The notes: generated by a model from the letters alone, not told the origin. DNA of 64,000 nt from Parasedimentitalea huanghaiensis (GCF_009753675.1 NZ_WQLV01000018.1:34968-98967), one strand, 5' to 3'. Shown: positions 54,047-63,863, numbered from the stretch's first letter. Translations and numbers: made by a program.

Positions 54047-54807
54047 TCCGCTTTCCCCGCGCCCTAGCCGGTGTAGCAACCGCGATGACACTGCTGAGTG
54101 CTCCGGTTCAAGCACTAGATTTAGCCAGTATGAGTGAGGCTGAGCGCGCCGCTTTTGGTGCCGAAGTCCGCGCTTACCTTCTGGAAAACCCGGAAGTGAT
54201 TATTGAAGCTGTGAACCTGCTGGAACAACGCCAGGCTGAAGCTGAGGCGGTTGAAGATGAAGCACTGGTCGCAGCCAATCTGGATGAACTGTATAACGAT
54301 GGTTTTTCATGGGTTGGTGGCAACCCGGATGGCGACATCACCGTGGTCGAATTCATGGATTACCGCTGTGGATATTGTCGTCGCGCCGCACCTGAGGTCG
54401 AGAAACTGATCCGAGAAGATGGCAACATCCGGTTGGTGATCAAAGAATTCCCGATCTTGGGAGAAGCCTCTTTGATTTCATCCCGCTTTGCCATTGCGAC
54501 CCGCATGGTGGCTGGCGCCGATTCTTACAAACTCGTTCATGATGCATTGATCGATTTTGGTGGTGAGCCCAGCGAAGTGTCCTTACGTCGCCTCGCCTTG
54601 GGATTGGGACTGGACGCTGATGTCATTATGGCAAAGATGAATGACCCAGAATTGAACCACGAACTGGCACAGACCCGTGCCTTGGCACAACGTTTGAAAA
54701 TCTCGGGCACACCCACATTTGTGGTTCAGGACGAATTGCTGCGTGGCTATCTACCTGCCGATCAAATGTCAGTCATTGTGGCCGACAAACGTGACCAACG
54801 CGGTTGA
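54043..54807 (+). CDS. DsbA-family thiol-disulfide oxidoreductase
   Basis: A 254-residue exported protein. Signal peptide 1-24 (ending VQALD); charged helical region 30-85; thioredoxin fold with Cys109-Gly-Tyr-Cys112 (YRCGYCRR), and the cis-Pro in SGTPTFVV. The N-terminal helical region as in ScsC/PDI-like proteins may allow oligomerisation. Overlaps the M48 gene (ATGA), so both are probably involved in envelope protein quality. Confidence 0.9.
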   Translation: MIRFPRALAGVATAMTLLSAPVQALDLASMSEAERAAFGAEVRAYLLENPEVIIEAVNLLEQRQAEAEAVEDEALVAANLDELYNDGFSWVGGNPDGDITVVEFMDYRCGYCRRAAPEVEKLIREDGNIRLVIKEFPILGEASLISSRFAIATRMVAGADSYKLVHDALIDFGGEPSEVSLRRLALGLGLDADVIMAKMNDPELNHELAQTRALAQRLKISGTPTFVVQDELLRGYLPADQMSVIVADKRDQRG

Positions 54808-54859
54808 TATCACTGCAGGGTGCGCAATTTAGCGGGCCCTGCAACCCAACAGTATCCAA

Positions 54860-55981
54860 TCAATCTGAAGCTTCAGCCGCCGCTTCTAACATGGCAGCCT
54901 TTTTTTCGACTTCTTGAACAATGTGGTCGACCATTTGGTCGTTGTCCATCTTGTGGCTGGCCTTGCCTGCAAGATAGACCATCCCTGCCCCAGCACCCCC
55001 ACCCGTAAATCCAACATCGGTCATCAAGGCCTCGCCCGGACCATTAACGACACATCCTATGATCGACAGGCTCATCGGGGTGTGAATATGCGCCAACCGC
55101 TGCTCCAGTGTTTCAACCGTTTTGATCACATCAAACCCCTGTCGCGCGCAGGACGGGCAGGAGATGATATTGATTCCGCGATGCCGCAGGCCAAGGGATT
55201 TGAGGATCTCGAAGCCGACCTTGATTTCTTCCACCGGATCAGCACTAAGCGAAACACGGAGGGTGTCGCCGATGCCCATCCACAACAATTGGCCCAAACC
55301 AATCGCTGACTTAATGGTGCCAGACACAAAGCCACCCGCCTCGGTGATGCCGAGGTGAATCGGAGCATCCGTTGCTTCAGCCAATTTCATGTAAGCCGCA
55401 GCCGACATGAACACATCAGATGCTTTGACCGATATCTTGTAATTGTGAAAATCGTGATCCTGCAAGATGCGGATGTGATCGAGCCCACTTTCGACCATCG
55501 CATCGGGACAGGGTTCGCCGTATTTTTCCAGCAGGTGTTTTTCGAGCGAGCCGGCATTAACACCAATGCGGATTGAGCAATTGTGATCCTTGGCGGCTCT
55601 GATCACCTCCGCAACCCGCTCCTCGCTGCCGATGTTACCGGGATTGATCCGCAGACAGGCTGCTCCGGCCTCAGCGGCTTCGATGCCGCGTTTGTAGTGA
55701 AAATGGATATCAGCGATGATCGGCACGGGGCTTTCAGCGACAATCTCTTTCAACGCCTTGGACGAGGCCTCGTCCGGCACTGAGATCCGTACAAGATCTG
55801 CTCCGGCTTCGGCGGCGGCCTGCACCTGCGCCACCGTAGCTGACACATCAGTCGTCAGCGTGTTGGTCATGGTTTGCACTGCGATTGGCGCATCACCGCC
55901 AACAGGCACATTTCCCACCATAATTTGACGGCTTTTACGACGTTCAATATTGCGCCAGGGGCGGATGTGATTAATCGACAT
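54860..55981 (-). CDS. ispG: 4-hydroxy-3-methylbut-2-enyl diphosphate synthase
   Basis: A 373-residue enzyme of the MEP isoprenoid pathway. The TIM barrel (about 1-260) has VQTMTNT and IADIHFHY; the [4Fe-4S] ligands are Cys275, Cys278 (SCPSC) and Cys310, with Glu317 (VNGPGE). It converts cyclic methylerythritol diphosphate to HMBPP. It follows the RodZ-like gene on the same strand, as in Rhodobacteraceae. Confidence 0.95.
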   Translation of the reverse strand: MSINHIRPWRNIERRKSRQIMVGNVPVGGDAPIAVQTMTNTLTTDVSATVAQVQAAAEAGADLVRISVPDEASSKALKEIVAESPVPIIADIHFHYKRGIEAAEAGAACLRINPGNIGSEERVAEVIRAAKDHNCSIRIGVNAGSLEKHLLEKYGEPCPDAMVESGLDHIRILQDHDFHNYKISVKASDVFMSAAAYMKLAEATDAPIHLGITEAGGFVSGTIKSAIGLGQLLWMGIGDTLRVSLSADPVEEIKVGFEILKSLGLRHRGINIISCPSCARQGFDVIKTVETLEQRLAHIHTPMSLSIIGCVVNGPGEALMTDVGFTGGGAGAGMVYLAGKASHKMDNDQMVDHIVQEVEKKAAMLEAAAEASD

Positions 55982-56094
55982 ATGTTGTAGATCCAGACAA
56001 ACGATCAGTTGCCCCTAGATAGGCATTGAACGCCTGTGCTGCAATGGCACAAGACACCGACTTTGCCGTCTATTAGCTACTGCACCAGCGGCAA

Positions 56095-57297
56095 TTATTC
56101 TGAAAACAACCCGGCCTCGAGCTCAGCCACCATTTTTGCAAGATCACGATCTTGATCAATGTTGGCGACATCAAACCGTTCGGTCACGCTATCGATCGAC
56201 AGAGGCAGATTTCTGGTGACTTCACCACGATTCCCAACTGGGCCAAAATGAGCACCGCCCAACGCAAAATAGATCGCGCTGCTTTCACCGGTGCGCAGTA
56301 CGGGGGCTTCTTCCGTAGTAGGAATCTCGTAACGTTGACCTGGGGTCATGATGCCTTCAAAAATTACACTGCCATCAGCAGAACTGACCCGCACCCACGA
56401 ATTCCGAACCGCGACCATCTCCATAGTCGGAGCGGAGTGCTCGACAACTTGGGGGACCAACTGCGTTTGGGGTTGCTGTCCGGTGACGGCCGATCTGCTA
56501 TCCGCAAATATTTCCTGTCTGGGCAGCTCTGGCGCAGCGAAACTACCAAATGTTGCGGGATCAAGTGTTGAAATTGGCGCATCCCGCGCCGTCATGACCG
56601 GCACGGCCAGAGCCTGAGGCCTGTACAACCGATCAAGCGCATCTGATGCAGAGCCATCATTTTCTGTAGCGGTTCCCATACCTGCTACCTGCAGGGGGTC
56701 CAGCTCAGCCAATACAACAGGGGTCTGCTCCATCGGAGCCATCTGCACCTGCTGCACTTGCTTCAAAACCGTCCAGCCACCAAACCCGATACCGCCGATC
56801 AGAGCCAGCAACACCAGAGACGACCCAATTGCCCGGGCTTCAATTTGTGAAAGGAGCCCGCCATTTCGGGGCGCAAAGGGCGTGTTAGGTGCAGTAAACG
56901 CATCTGATCCCAGCCCCCCCATACCAGAGGCAATCGGTGCTGGTCCTGTACGCTTGCTCGAGGCTTTGGCGGACATGCCGTGCGCTACCTCAAACCCGCT
57001 TTCGCGGCAAAAGTCTTCAAATACCTGCTCGGGATCCATGCTCAGGTAACGGGCATAAGATCGAACATAACCAGCGATAAATCCGGGGGTATCAAACACC
57101 GAAGGGTCAGAATTTTCGATGGCCGAAATATAGGACGCCTTAATCCGCAATTCGCGTTGCACATCAAGAAGTGACTTGCCCATTGTCGCTCGTTCGCCGC
57201 GCATGGCGTCCCCGAGCCGAACTTCGTAATCATCAAAGCTTTTCGGCTCGATGACCTCCTGCGCTTTGGACCTGCGCTGAGTGATGCGCCCAATCAT
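56095..57297 (-). CDS. RodZ-like HTH membrane protein
   Basis: A 400-residue protein. N-terminal HTH (about 30-110, MGKSLLDVQRELRIKASYIS, FIAGYVRSYARYLSM), one TM segment (about 155-175), a variable linker and a C-terminal DUF4115-type beta domain (SWVRVSSADGSVIFEG, YFALGGAHFGPVG). RodZ proteins link MreB to cell-shape complexes. Start chosen at ATG 57297; a GTG 27 bases earlier is possible. Cotranscribed with ispG. Confidence 0.85.
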   Translation of the reverse strand: MIGRITQRRSKAQEVIEPKSFDDYEVRLGDAMRGERATMGKSLLDVQRELRIKASYISAIENSDPSVFDTPGFIAGYVRSYARYLSMDPEQVFEDFCRESGFEVAHGMSAKASSKRTGPAPIASGMGGLGSDAFTAPNTPFAPRNGGLLSQIEARAIGSSLVLLALIGGIGFGGWTVLKQVQQVQMAPMEQTPVVLAELDPLQVAGMGTATENDGSASDALDRLYRPQALAVPVMTARDAPISTLDPATFGSFAAPELPRQEIFADSRSAVTGQQPQTQLVPQVVEHSAPTMEMVAVRNSWVRVSSADGSVIFEGIMTPGQRYEIPTTEEAPVLRTGESSAIYFALGGAHFGPVGNRGEVTRNLPLSIDSVTERFDVANIDQDRDLAKMVAELEAGLFSE

Positions 57298-57426
57298 CCC
57301 TGCTATCCTATACCTGCCTGCCACATTCCGCCCAGAGTGCCTAACGAATCATCCCATCGATTCGTTTGCGCTCTTTCGTTGACGTTTAGATAACACACTC
57401 TAAGTATTTTTACAGCTGGCAGTAAC

Positions 57427-58650
57427 TTACCCCGCTAAATCGGCACGATTCAGCGCACAATGCGACCATAGCGCGTCCATTGCGTTAACAAGGGCATCAA
57501 TTTCTTTGGGACCATGTACTGGAGACGGAGTGAACCGGAGCCTTTCCGTACCGCGCGGCACAGTGGGAAAGTTAATTGGCTGCACGTAGATACCGTATTC
57601 AGACAGCAACATATCGCTCAGCTTTTGGGTATGTACAGGATCACCAACAATCACCGGTACGATGTGACTGCCTTGATCGATTATGGGCAACCCAAGCCCC
57701 TTGAGGCGTAACTTGAGAATCTTAGCCTGCTGCTGTTGCATGTCTCGCAGCTCTTGGGCCTGCTTAAGGTGAGCCACTGAAGCTGCTGCGCCTGCGGCAA
57801 CAGCCGGCGCAAGCGAGGTTGTGAAGATAAAACCTGGCGCATAGGACCGGATCGCATCAACCATCTTGGCGCTGGCAGCGATGTAGCCTCCCATTACCCC
57901 AAAAGCCTTAGCCAGTGTTCCATTGATGATGTCGATACGATGAGCCAGATTATCCCGCTCAGCGACCCCACCTCCACGCGGACCATACATGCCTACCGCA
58001 TGGACTTCGTCGATATAGGTCAGCGCCCCGAATTCTTCGGCCAGTTCGATAATCTCCTCAACGGGACCAAAATCGCCATCCATTGAATAGACCGATTCAA
58101 ATGCGATTAACTTTGGCGCGGAAGGATCGTCGGCCATCAGCAATTCACGAAGGTGATTCACATCATTGTGGCGAAAAATCCGCTTGGAGCCACCGTTACG
58201 GCGCACCCCTTCGATCATCGAAGCATGGTTCAGTGCATCAGAATAGATAATCAAACCGGGAAACAGTTTGGGCAGTGTACTCAAAGTCGCATCGTTCGCA
58301 ATGTAGGCAGAAGTGAACAGCAGCGCTGCTTCCTTGCCATGCAAATCAGCCAGCTCGGACTCTAGACGCTTGTGGTAAACCGTTGTGCCCGAGATATTGC
58401 GTGTGCCACCTGAACCAGCGCCGGTTGCATCAATTGCTTCATGCATCGCCTCCAGAACAACTGGATGCTGCCCCATTCCCAAGTAGTCATTGCCACACCA
58501 AACAGTGATGTCCTTTTGACTTCCATCAGGCTGGGTCCAGACCGCATGTGGGAAGTGCCCCTTGCGGCGTTCGATATCGATAAAGGTCCGATAGCGACCT
58601 TCTGCGTGCAGTTGGTCAATCGCTGTGTCGAGTTTCGCGGTATAGTCCAC
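57427..58650 (-). CDS. hemA: 5-aminolevulinate synthase, GTG start
   Basis: A 407-residue enzyme making 5-aminolevulinate from glycine and succinyl-CoA (C4 pathway). It aligns by eye with Rhodobacter HemA ([38 protein letters not shown]). The PLP lysine is Lys248 (NGTLAKAFG). I chose GTG at 58650: GGAGAAG lies just upstream, and this start gives the same length and Lys number as Rhodobacter HemA. ATG at 58662 has no ribosome site. The upstream region has an inverted repeat and an FNR-type box. Confidence 0.93.
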   Translation of the reverse strand: MDYTAKLDTAIDQLHAEGRYRTFIDIERRKGHFPHAVWTQPDGSQKDITVWCGNDYLGMGQHPVVLEAMHEAIDATGAGSGGTRNISGTTVYHKRLESELADLHGKEAALLFTSAYIANDATLSTLPKLFPGLIIYSDALNHASMIEGVRRNGGSKRIFRHNDVNHLRELLMADDPSAPKLIAFESVYSMDGDFGPVEEIIELAEEFGALTYIDEVHAVGMYGPRGGGVAERDNLAHRIDIINGTLAKAFGVMGGYIAASAKMVDAIRSYAPGFIFTTSLAPAVAAGAAASVAHLKQAQELRDMQQQQAKILKLRLKGLGLPIIDQGSHIVPVIVGDPVHTQKLSDMLLSEYGIYVQPINFPTVPRGTERLRFTPSPVHGPKEIDALVNAMDALWSHCALNRADLAG

Positions 58651-58701
58651 CGTCTTCTCCATAGCTTGGTCCGGATTTCCGGAGTGTCGGCGCCCATGCC
58701 A

Positions 58702-58719
58702 CATTCACGTTCGTGAATG
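58702..58719. promoter_or_regulatory. Perfect inverted repeat in the hemA upstream region
   Basis: CATTCACG-TT-CGTGAATG is an 18-bp perfect inverted repeat, 52 bases upstream of the hemA GTG. It could be an operator or a 5' leader hairpin. Confidence 0.45.
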
Positions 58720-58776
58720 AGTAACAATTACACCCGTGATTATCAACCAAATACGCGCGGGCAAACCGTCGCAGCC

Positions 58777-58790
58777 TTGATGTGGATCAA
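58777..58790. promoter_or_regulatory. FnrL/FNR-type box upstream of hemA
   Basis: TTGAT-GTGG-ATCAA matches the FNR consensus TTGAT-N4-ATCAA exactly. It lies 127 bases upstream of the hemA start, in the gap to the divergent M20 gene. In Rhodobacter hemA is activated by FnrL under low oxygen; the same control is likely here. Confidence 0.75.
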
Positions 58791-59090
58791 ATAGACCTTT
58801 GTTTCGCTGGCAGCAAGATCAGCTGCGGCATCCCTTTGCGTGAAGCCGTCGTCTTTTGGAAACTCCTGCGGATTATTGACGCAAAATCGACCCGTCGAAT
58901 AGTCACAGCCACTATACCACTCCTGTCCCATTTTACCCCCCTCCCCGTCATACTTCCTTATGGATTTTGGACTCTGAAAGTTAATTCCCTCCACAAAAAT
59001 GTGGAGCTGGAATTCACCGCCGGTGGCTCTGGCCCCTTCCTCGAGGCGCTGCTAGGTTCCACTCAAATGCCCGCCATATTGGAGAAAACG
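58791..59090. other. Gap before the M20 peptidase gene
   Basis: No gene supported, though the peptidase frame is open upstream. It contains CTCCACA-AAAA-TGTGGAG (58989-59006), a perfect 7-bp inverted repeat 85 bases before the ATG at 59091. Confidence 0.45.
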
Positions 59091-60479
59091 ATGACACTCG
59101 AGAACGTTCTGGCCCAGATCGACGCAGATCTAAGCCCTGCAACTGAACGGCTGATGGAACTGCTGCGCATCCAGTCCATTTCAACTGACCCCGCCTACAA
59201 GCCCGAATGTGACAAGGCCGCAGATTGGCTGGTGGCGGATCTGCTAACAATTGGCATTCGTGCCGAGAAGCGCCCCACCCCAGGTCACCCGATGGTGGTG
59301 GGACATGTCGGCGAAGACCTAAGCGATGTGCCGCATGTTCTGTTTTATGGCCACTACGATGTACAGCCGGTAGATCCGCTCGATCTTTGGGACAACCCGC
59401 CATTTGAACCCAAACTGGAAGAGACCGCCAACGGCACCGTGATTCGTGGACGCGGCGCTTCAGACGACAAGGGGCAATTGATGACCTTTGTCGAAGCTTG
59501 TCGTGCCTGGAAAGAGGTACATGGCACCCTGCCCTGCCGAATTACCTTCTTCTTTGAGGGTGAAGAAGAATCAGGGTCGCCATCATTGATTCCTTTCATG
59601 CAGGAAAACGCTGCTGAACTGAAAGCGGATCTGGCGTTGATCTGTGACACCTCAATGGTGTCACGAGGCGTGCCGTCAATCTCGTCGCAGCTGCGCGGGA
59701 TGCTTAAAGATGAGTTCACTCTGGTTGGCCCCCGCATTGACCTGCATTCCGGACATTACGGCGGCCCCGGACTGAACCCGCTGCGGGAAATTTCGCGCAT
59801 TGTCGCCTCTTTCTATGACGAAGAAACTGGTAAGATTGCTGTCGATGGCTTCTACGAAGGCGTACATGAGGTTCCAGTTGATCAACTGCGCCAATGGGAA
59901 GGCTGCGGCTTTGAAGAGAAAGAATATCTGGACAATGCAGGCTACACTCAGGCGCATGGTGAAAAGGATTATTCGATCCTTGAACAGCAATGGGCACGTC
60001 CAACACTGGAAGTGAACGGAATTTGGGGGGGATACAACGGCGCAGGCTCCAAAACCGTTATCCCATCGGAAGCTCACTGCAAGATCACCTGCCGTCTGGT
60101 CGGTGATATGGATCCTGATGCCCTTCGGCACAAAATTCGCAAACACGTCGAAGCCCGTTTGAAGCCAGACACAAAGGTAGTTTGGGATAACGATCTGGAA
60201 GGATCGGGCGCTTCGGTGATGAACATCACCCGCCCCGAGTTTGAATCCGCTCGTGGCGCCTTGTCAGATGAATGGCAGCGTGAGGCCGTATTCTGCGGTA
60301 TGGGAGGGTCAATCCCAATCGCCGGATTTTTTAAATCCGTTCTGGGCATGGACGCAATGCTTGTTGGCTATGCCAATGACGATGACGCCATCCATTCACC
60401 CAACGAAAAATACGACCTCAAGAGCTTCCATAAAGGTATCCGCTCTTGGGCCCGTATACTGGACGCTTTGACCAAATAA
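59091..60479 (+). CDS. M20-family dipeptidase
   Basis: A 462-residue metallopeptidase of the M20/DapE/ArgE superfamily. Metal ligands: His88 (FYGHYDVQPVD), Asp125 (GASDDKGQ), Glu158-Glu159 (FEGEEESGS) and a later His (near IHSPNEKYDL). A dimerisation domain is inserted at about 200-330. Start at 59091 with GGAGA upstream. Similar proteins are annotated as dipeptidases acting on various dipeptides. A strong terminator follows. Confidence 0.9.
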   Translation: MTLENVLAQIDADLSPATERLMELLRIQSISTDPAYKPECDKAADWLVADLLTIGIRAEKRPTPGHPMVVGHVGEDLSDVPHVLFYGHYDVQPVDPLDLWDNPPFEPKLEETANGTVIRGRGASDDKGQLMTFVEACRAWKEVHGTLPCRITFFFEGEEESGSPSLIPFMQENAAELKADLALICDTSMVSRGVPSISSQLRGMLKDEFTLVGPRIDLHSGHYGGPGLNPLREISRIVASFYDEETGKIAVDGFYEGVHEVPVDQLRQWEGCGFEEKEYLDNAGYTQAHGEKDYSILEQQWARPTLEVNGIWGGYNGAGSKTVIPSEAHCKITCRLVGDMDPDALRHKIRKHVEARLKPDTKVVWDNDLEGSGASVMNITRPEFESARGALSDEWQREAVFCGMGGSIPIAGFFKSVLGMDAMLVGYANDDDAIHSPNEKYDLKSFHKGIRSWARILDALTK

Positions 60480-60486
60480 ACAAACA

Positions 60487-60529
60487 AGCCCGAAGAGCGA
60501 AAACTCTTCGGGCTCGCTCCCTCTTTTTT
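60487..60529 (+). terminator. Intrinsic terminator after the M20 gene
   Basis: AGCCCGAAGAG (60487-60497) and CTCTTCGGGCT (60504-60514) form a perfect 11-bp stem with a 6-base loop; a run of T at 60523-60529 follows. Confidence 0.9.
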
Positions 60530-60551
60530 GCCTCCCTCGGGAATTCGCCGC

Positions 60552-60935
60552 ATGACGACACAGAAACCAACCCCTCTCGCGCTGCTGGACGAAATAGTTG
60601 CGTTGGAAACCCAAGTTTGGCAGGCGTTGCTTGTGGGAGACAGCGAGGCCGACAGCAAAATGCTGACGGACGACTTTCTGGGCGTGTATCCATCCGGGTT
60701 TTCAAACAAGGCAGAACACTGCGGACAGCTGGAAAATGGACCGGTTATGACGTCATTCTCACTTACCCAACCACAACTTCGGGTCATCTCAACAGATGCG
60801 GTGTTGCTGAGCTATCGCGCCAGCTATCTGCGTGTCGACGGCACAAACCAAGAAGAGATGTACATTTCATCCCTTTGGCAGCGCTGCGGTAGGGGTTGGT
60901 TAAACAGCTTTAGTCAGGACACCCCAGCGGACTAA
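60552..60935 (+). CDS. SnoaL/DUF4440-like protein
   Basis: A 127-residue protein with an NTF2-like fold: EIVALETQVWQALLVGDSEADSKMLTDDFLGVYPSG, but shortened, as in DUF4440 proteins, and a final strand pair (YISSLWQRCGRGWLNSFSQ). Such proteins may bind small hydrophobic ligands. Start at 60552. Function unknown. Confidence 0.75.
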   Translation: MTTQKPTPLALLDEIVALETQVWQALLVGDSEADSKMLTDDFLGVYPSGFSNKAEHCGQLENGPVMTSFSLTQPQLRVISTDAVLLSYRASYLRVDGTNQEEMYISSLWQRCGRGWLNSFSQDTPAD

Positions 60936-60942
60936 GTTCACT

Positions 60943-61920
60943 TCAGGGATCATCCGAGGCATCCAACACAACGCCTTCTTTTATACCATGGTCAGATTTA
61001 GTGTCATAGGCATCCTGCTTATCTTGCCAGTCTTTGGTTTCATCCGTCCAAAATTTATCAATATCCGCTTTGACAATGTCGCGACTTGTCACCGCAGTTT
61101 CCAGTTCTGCCACACATTTCTTGAAAATATCGTGGTGATTGTTCTCATGTGTGTTGAGCTTCCCCCACATCGCATCCCAGCTATCCTTCTGACCCGAATT
61201 GGCTTTACCGTAGTCTTTCCACTTAGGCATAATGATCGACGGTTTGCTTGTCAGCGTGAATACATCAACATGGCCATCCAGTTGAAAACTTGCCTTGTAG
61301 CTGGCATTCGATCGGTATCGCCCCCAAAACGCACGTTTTTGCAGAGCTTTGAACACCTCCTCAATTGTTTTGCCTCCAATCGAGTAAGTAGATGTCTTAG
61401 GCGCGGGAATGGTTTTCTTGAATGTGGCCGGATCTGGATCGATGTATTCAAGGGAAACGCCAACCGAACTGCCATTTGATGTCTTACTGGCATAATCCTC
61501 AACGGCTTTGGAGAATGCGGCCTTCGCTGCTTTGGCTTCAGCGTTAAACCCAGCCTTATCCAGCTCCTTCTTTTTCACCTCTACGGAAAACTTCGCGACA
61601 GCTTCCAGTGTTAGGGCATGCAAACTGGAAAGATACTTTTCCAATGCTTTTAGCATCCGGTCCCATTCTGCTTGCCGATTCTTAGTGCTTTTGCCGTACT
61701 CAGCCCACTTTGGTTGCGTTATCACAGGCTTCAAAGCCACGGTGATCTCAACCACTTTTTTCGATTTATCGAACTTGGCGGTAATCACAGGCGCGGCAAC
61801 ATAGCTGCCCCAACTAGACTTTTTATCCAACGCGGTTTCCAACTCGGACATGTCAACGCCTGCCACAGGAAAGGTTTTGGGGGATGGTTTAGGAATTTTT
61901 GTTTTGACAGCTATTGCCAT
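60943..61920 (-). CDS. Duplicated DUF922 protein with one HExxH motif
   Basis: A 325-residue protein with two similar halves (about 15-145 and 175-280, both with KPxIxxPKW-x2-YGK and a WDxM helix). The second half carries HENNHHDIF (HExxH at 258-262), the zincin motif of DUF922. The first half has YLSSL at the same place, so it has lost it. The ATG at 61920 is preceded by GGAGGCG. No signal peptide is obvious, so it may be cytoplasmic or released by another route. Role unknown. Confidence 0.75.
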   Translation of the reverse strand: MAIAVKTKIPKPSPKTFPVAGVDMSELETALDKKSSWGSYVAAPVITAKFDKSKKVVEITVALKPVITQPKWAEYGKSTKNRQAEWDRMLKALEKYLSSLHALTLEAVAKFSVEVKKKELDKAGFNAEAKAAKAAFSKAVEDYASKTSNGSSVGVSLEYIDPDPATFKKTIPAPKTSTYSIGGKTIEEVFKALQKRAFWGRYRSNASYKASFQLDGHVDVFTLTSKPSIIMPKWKDYGKANSGQKDSWDAMWGKLNTHENNHHDIFKKCVAELETAVTSRDIVKADIDKFWTDETKDWQDKQDAYDTKSDHGIKEGVVLDASDDP

Positions 61921-62090
61921 AATCGCCTCCAAAGGCCGAATACACTCGGTAAAAAACACAGGCTCCAGGCTAAGTGGGCCTTGCTGCAGAGGGAAATCAC
62001 CCAAAAGTGCCAAACAGAAACGGCACAGTGCAGCCAGCGAAGCATAACACGCTGTTACAAATTTTAGAAATGAAGCATTCGAAGGGAAAG

Positions 62091-62167
62091 TGGCGCGGTT
62101 GACGGGGCTCGAACCCGCGACCTCCGGCGTGACAGGCCGGCACTCTAACCAGCTGAGCTACAACCGC
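62091..62167 (-). tRNA. tRNA-Asp (GTC), copy 3 in transcription order
   Basis: 77 nt with encoded CCA. Acceptor GCGGTTG pairs with CAACCGC, D-arm TAGCTCAGC, anticodon loop CCTGTCACG (anticodon GUC), T-arm GGGTTCGAGCCCC. Identical to the other two copies. Confidence 0.97.
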
Positions 62168-62187
62168 GCAGTGACCTTGCGGTCGTT

Positions 62188-62201
62188 CCCCTCCGGGGCG
62201 G
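62188..62201 (-). repeat. Spacer element between tRNA-Asp genes, copy 1
   Basis: CCCCTCCGGGGCGG occurs in both spacers between the three tRNA genes (second copy 62339-62352). CCCC-TCC-GGGG can form a short hairpin, perhaps a processing signal. Confidence 0.5.
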
Positions 62202-62228
62202 CCCACATTCATGGGATTTGAAAAGAAG

Positions 62229-62305
62229 TGGCGCGGTTGACGGGGCTCGAACCCGCGACCTCCGGCGTGACAGGCCGGCACTCTAACCAGCTGAGCTACA
62301 ACCGC
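62229..62305 (-). tRNA. tRNA-Asp (GTC), copy 2
   Basis: Sequence identical to the neighbouring copies over all 77 nt including CCA; anticodon GUC. Confidence 0.97.
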
Positions 62306-62338
62306 GCATTTTCTTCTCACCAGACTTTGCAATCCAGT

Positions 62339-62352
62339 CCCCTCCGGGGCGG
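62339..62352 (-). repeat. Spacer element between tRNA-Asp genes, copy 2
   Basis: Same 14-base sequence as at 62188-62201, at a comparable position in the next spacer. Confidence 0.5.
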
Positions 62353-62385
62353 ACCTTGATTTCCCCAAGGTGGGTAAGGCAGCAG

Positions 62386-62462
62386 TGGCGCGGTTGACGG
62401 GGCTCGAACCCGCGACCTCCGGCGTGACAGGCCGGCACTCTAACCAGCTGAGCTACAACCGC
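62386..62462 (-). tRNA. tRNA-Asp (GTC), copy 1
   Basis: First in transcription order, 77 nt with CCA, identical to the two others; anticodon GUC. Confidence 0.97.
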
Positions 62463-62982
62463 TTGCTGCCCATCCAACATTGCTGCTGAATGTTGGGCTG
62501 TAATATTCCTAGGTCTCGGGCATCGTCAAGCGGTGTTTGACCTTTTTCGCCGCTTTCTGGAAAAAAAAATCAAATTGTCGACCAAGTCTCTGAAAACAGG
62601 CGTTTACCTGACAAATCTGAAAACACTAGTTGGATAAATAGCAATGTCGCCAGCATTCTATAGATTGGTGATCTCGTACCTGTCGCCCAGAATGTGGCTC
62701 ATCCTCTTTACAAGGCGAAGTTCGACTTAACAACGGAACCAGGACTCGGACGAATCTTCTGATCACTGCTTAAGAACCGTGACAAATTTAGAGAAAATTC
62801 TAGGTATGCAATTTTTTCCATTAGCACTCCCTTAGCACCTCTCGGGTCAATGTCTGCCTGCACCTCGGACCGGGGTGGCGCGAACGCTTCCGGCCGAACG
62901 CAACGTCAGAAACGACATCAGAACATGCCCCTGGGGGCCGATTACACTGGGTAAAATCCTAGTAGGAAAAGGAAGAAAAAAT
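62463..62982. other. Upstream region of tRNA-Asp array and flagellin
   Basis: About 520 bases without a gene. The near side must hold the tRNA promoter, the far side the flagellin promoter and leader. AT-rich stretches at 62560-62640 and 62780-62825 are visible. No clear sigma-28 or sigma-54 consensus could be set. Confidence 0.4.
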
Positions 62983-63831
62983 ATGACCAGCATTCTGACC
63001 AACAATGGCGCAATGGTTGCTCTTCAGACTCTACAGTCCGTGAACGATAACCTGACCGCTGCTCAGAACGAAATCTCCACTGGTAAGCGGGTTGGATCCG
63101 CCAGCGACAACGCCGCTGTTTGGGCGATCTCCAAAACAATGGATTCAGATATCGCTGGCTTCACCGCCATCTCGGAAAGCTTGCATGTTGGCGAAGCTAC
63201 CGTAGCTGTAGCATCTGCTGGTGCTGAACAGATCGTTGAAAAGCTGACTGAAATCAAAGAGCTGATTGTTTCCGCTCAGTCTGAAAACGTCGACCACACT
63301 AAGATCCAGAACGACATTGATGCGAAGGCTGCACAAGTTGCTGCTATCATTGCCGCAGCTCAGTTCAACGGTGCAAACCTGTTGGCCACTGACGTAGACG
63401 GCAATGGTGCCTCGTCCCTTGGAGTTCTGGCATCTCTGGATCGTGTTGGCGCAACAGGTACACCAACACCTACAGAAATCACAGTTGATACCGTTGATTT
63501 TGAGGCAAACATCGATCTTGCTTCGAACCTGACTTCCTTCACCAACGTGACTGACGCGGCGACAGCCCTGACCGAAATCGAAGGCTTCCTAACAGTGGCC
63601 ATTGATGGTGCCGCGGCACTGGGTTCGGACACCGCACGTCTTCAGGATCAGGGTGATTTTGTTAGCAAACTGACCGACTCCATGAAAATGGGTGTCAGCT
63701 CGATGACAGACACCAACATGGAAGAAGCCTCGGCTCGATTGAAAGCCCTGCAGACCCAGCAGCAGCTGGCTGTGCAATCCCTCTCAATCGCAAATGGTGC
63801 GCCTGAATCGATCATGCAGCTGTTCCGCTAA
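62983..63831 (+). CDS. fliC: Flagellin
   Basis: A 282-residue flagellin. Conserved D0/D1 N-terminal part (SILTNNGAMVALQTLQSVN, STGKRVGSASDNAA) and C-terminal part (DTNMEEASARLKALQTQQQL, NGAPESIMQLFR); short central D2 region, as in many alphaproteobacteria. The ATG at 62983 has GGAAGAA upstream; the frame extends 36 codons further. Followed by a hairpin and flaF. Confidence 0.95.
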   Translation: MTSILTNNGAMVALQTLQSVNDNLTAAQNEISTGKRVGSASDNAAVWAISKTMDSDIAGFTAISESLHVGEATVAVASAGAEQIVEKLTEIKELIVSAQSENVDHTKIQNDIDAKAAQVAAIIAAAQFNGANLLATDVDGNGASSLGVLASLDRVGATGTPTPTEITVDTVDFEANIDLASNLTSFTNVTDAATALTEIEGFLTVAIDGAAALGSDTARLQDQGDFVSKLTDSMKMGVSSMTDTNMEEASARLKALQTQQQLAVQSLSIANGAPESIMQLFR

Positions 63832-63841
63832 TTGGTATGAG

Positions 63842-63863
63842 CCGGGGCATCTTTATGCCCCGG
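63842..63863 (+). terminator. Hairpin downstream of fliC
   Basis: CCGGGGCAT-CTTT-ATGCCCCGG, a perfect 9-bp stem, 10 bases after the stop. No strong T-run follows; it may give partial termination between fliC and flaF. Confidence 0.65.

Noticed and set aside
60446..60892. A 148-codon plus-strand frame over the terminator
   Set aside because: It crosses the strong terminator at 60487-60529 and lies in another frame of the SnoaL-like gene.
62870..62900. Sigma-54-type promoter (TGGCGCG...) before flagellin
   Set aside because: The -12 part does not match (CTTC in place of TTGC), so the resemblance is too weak.
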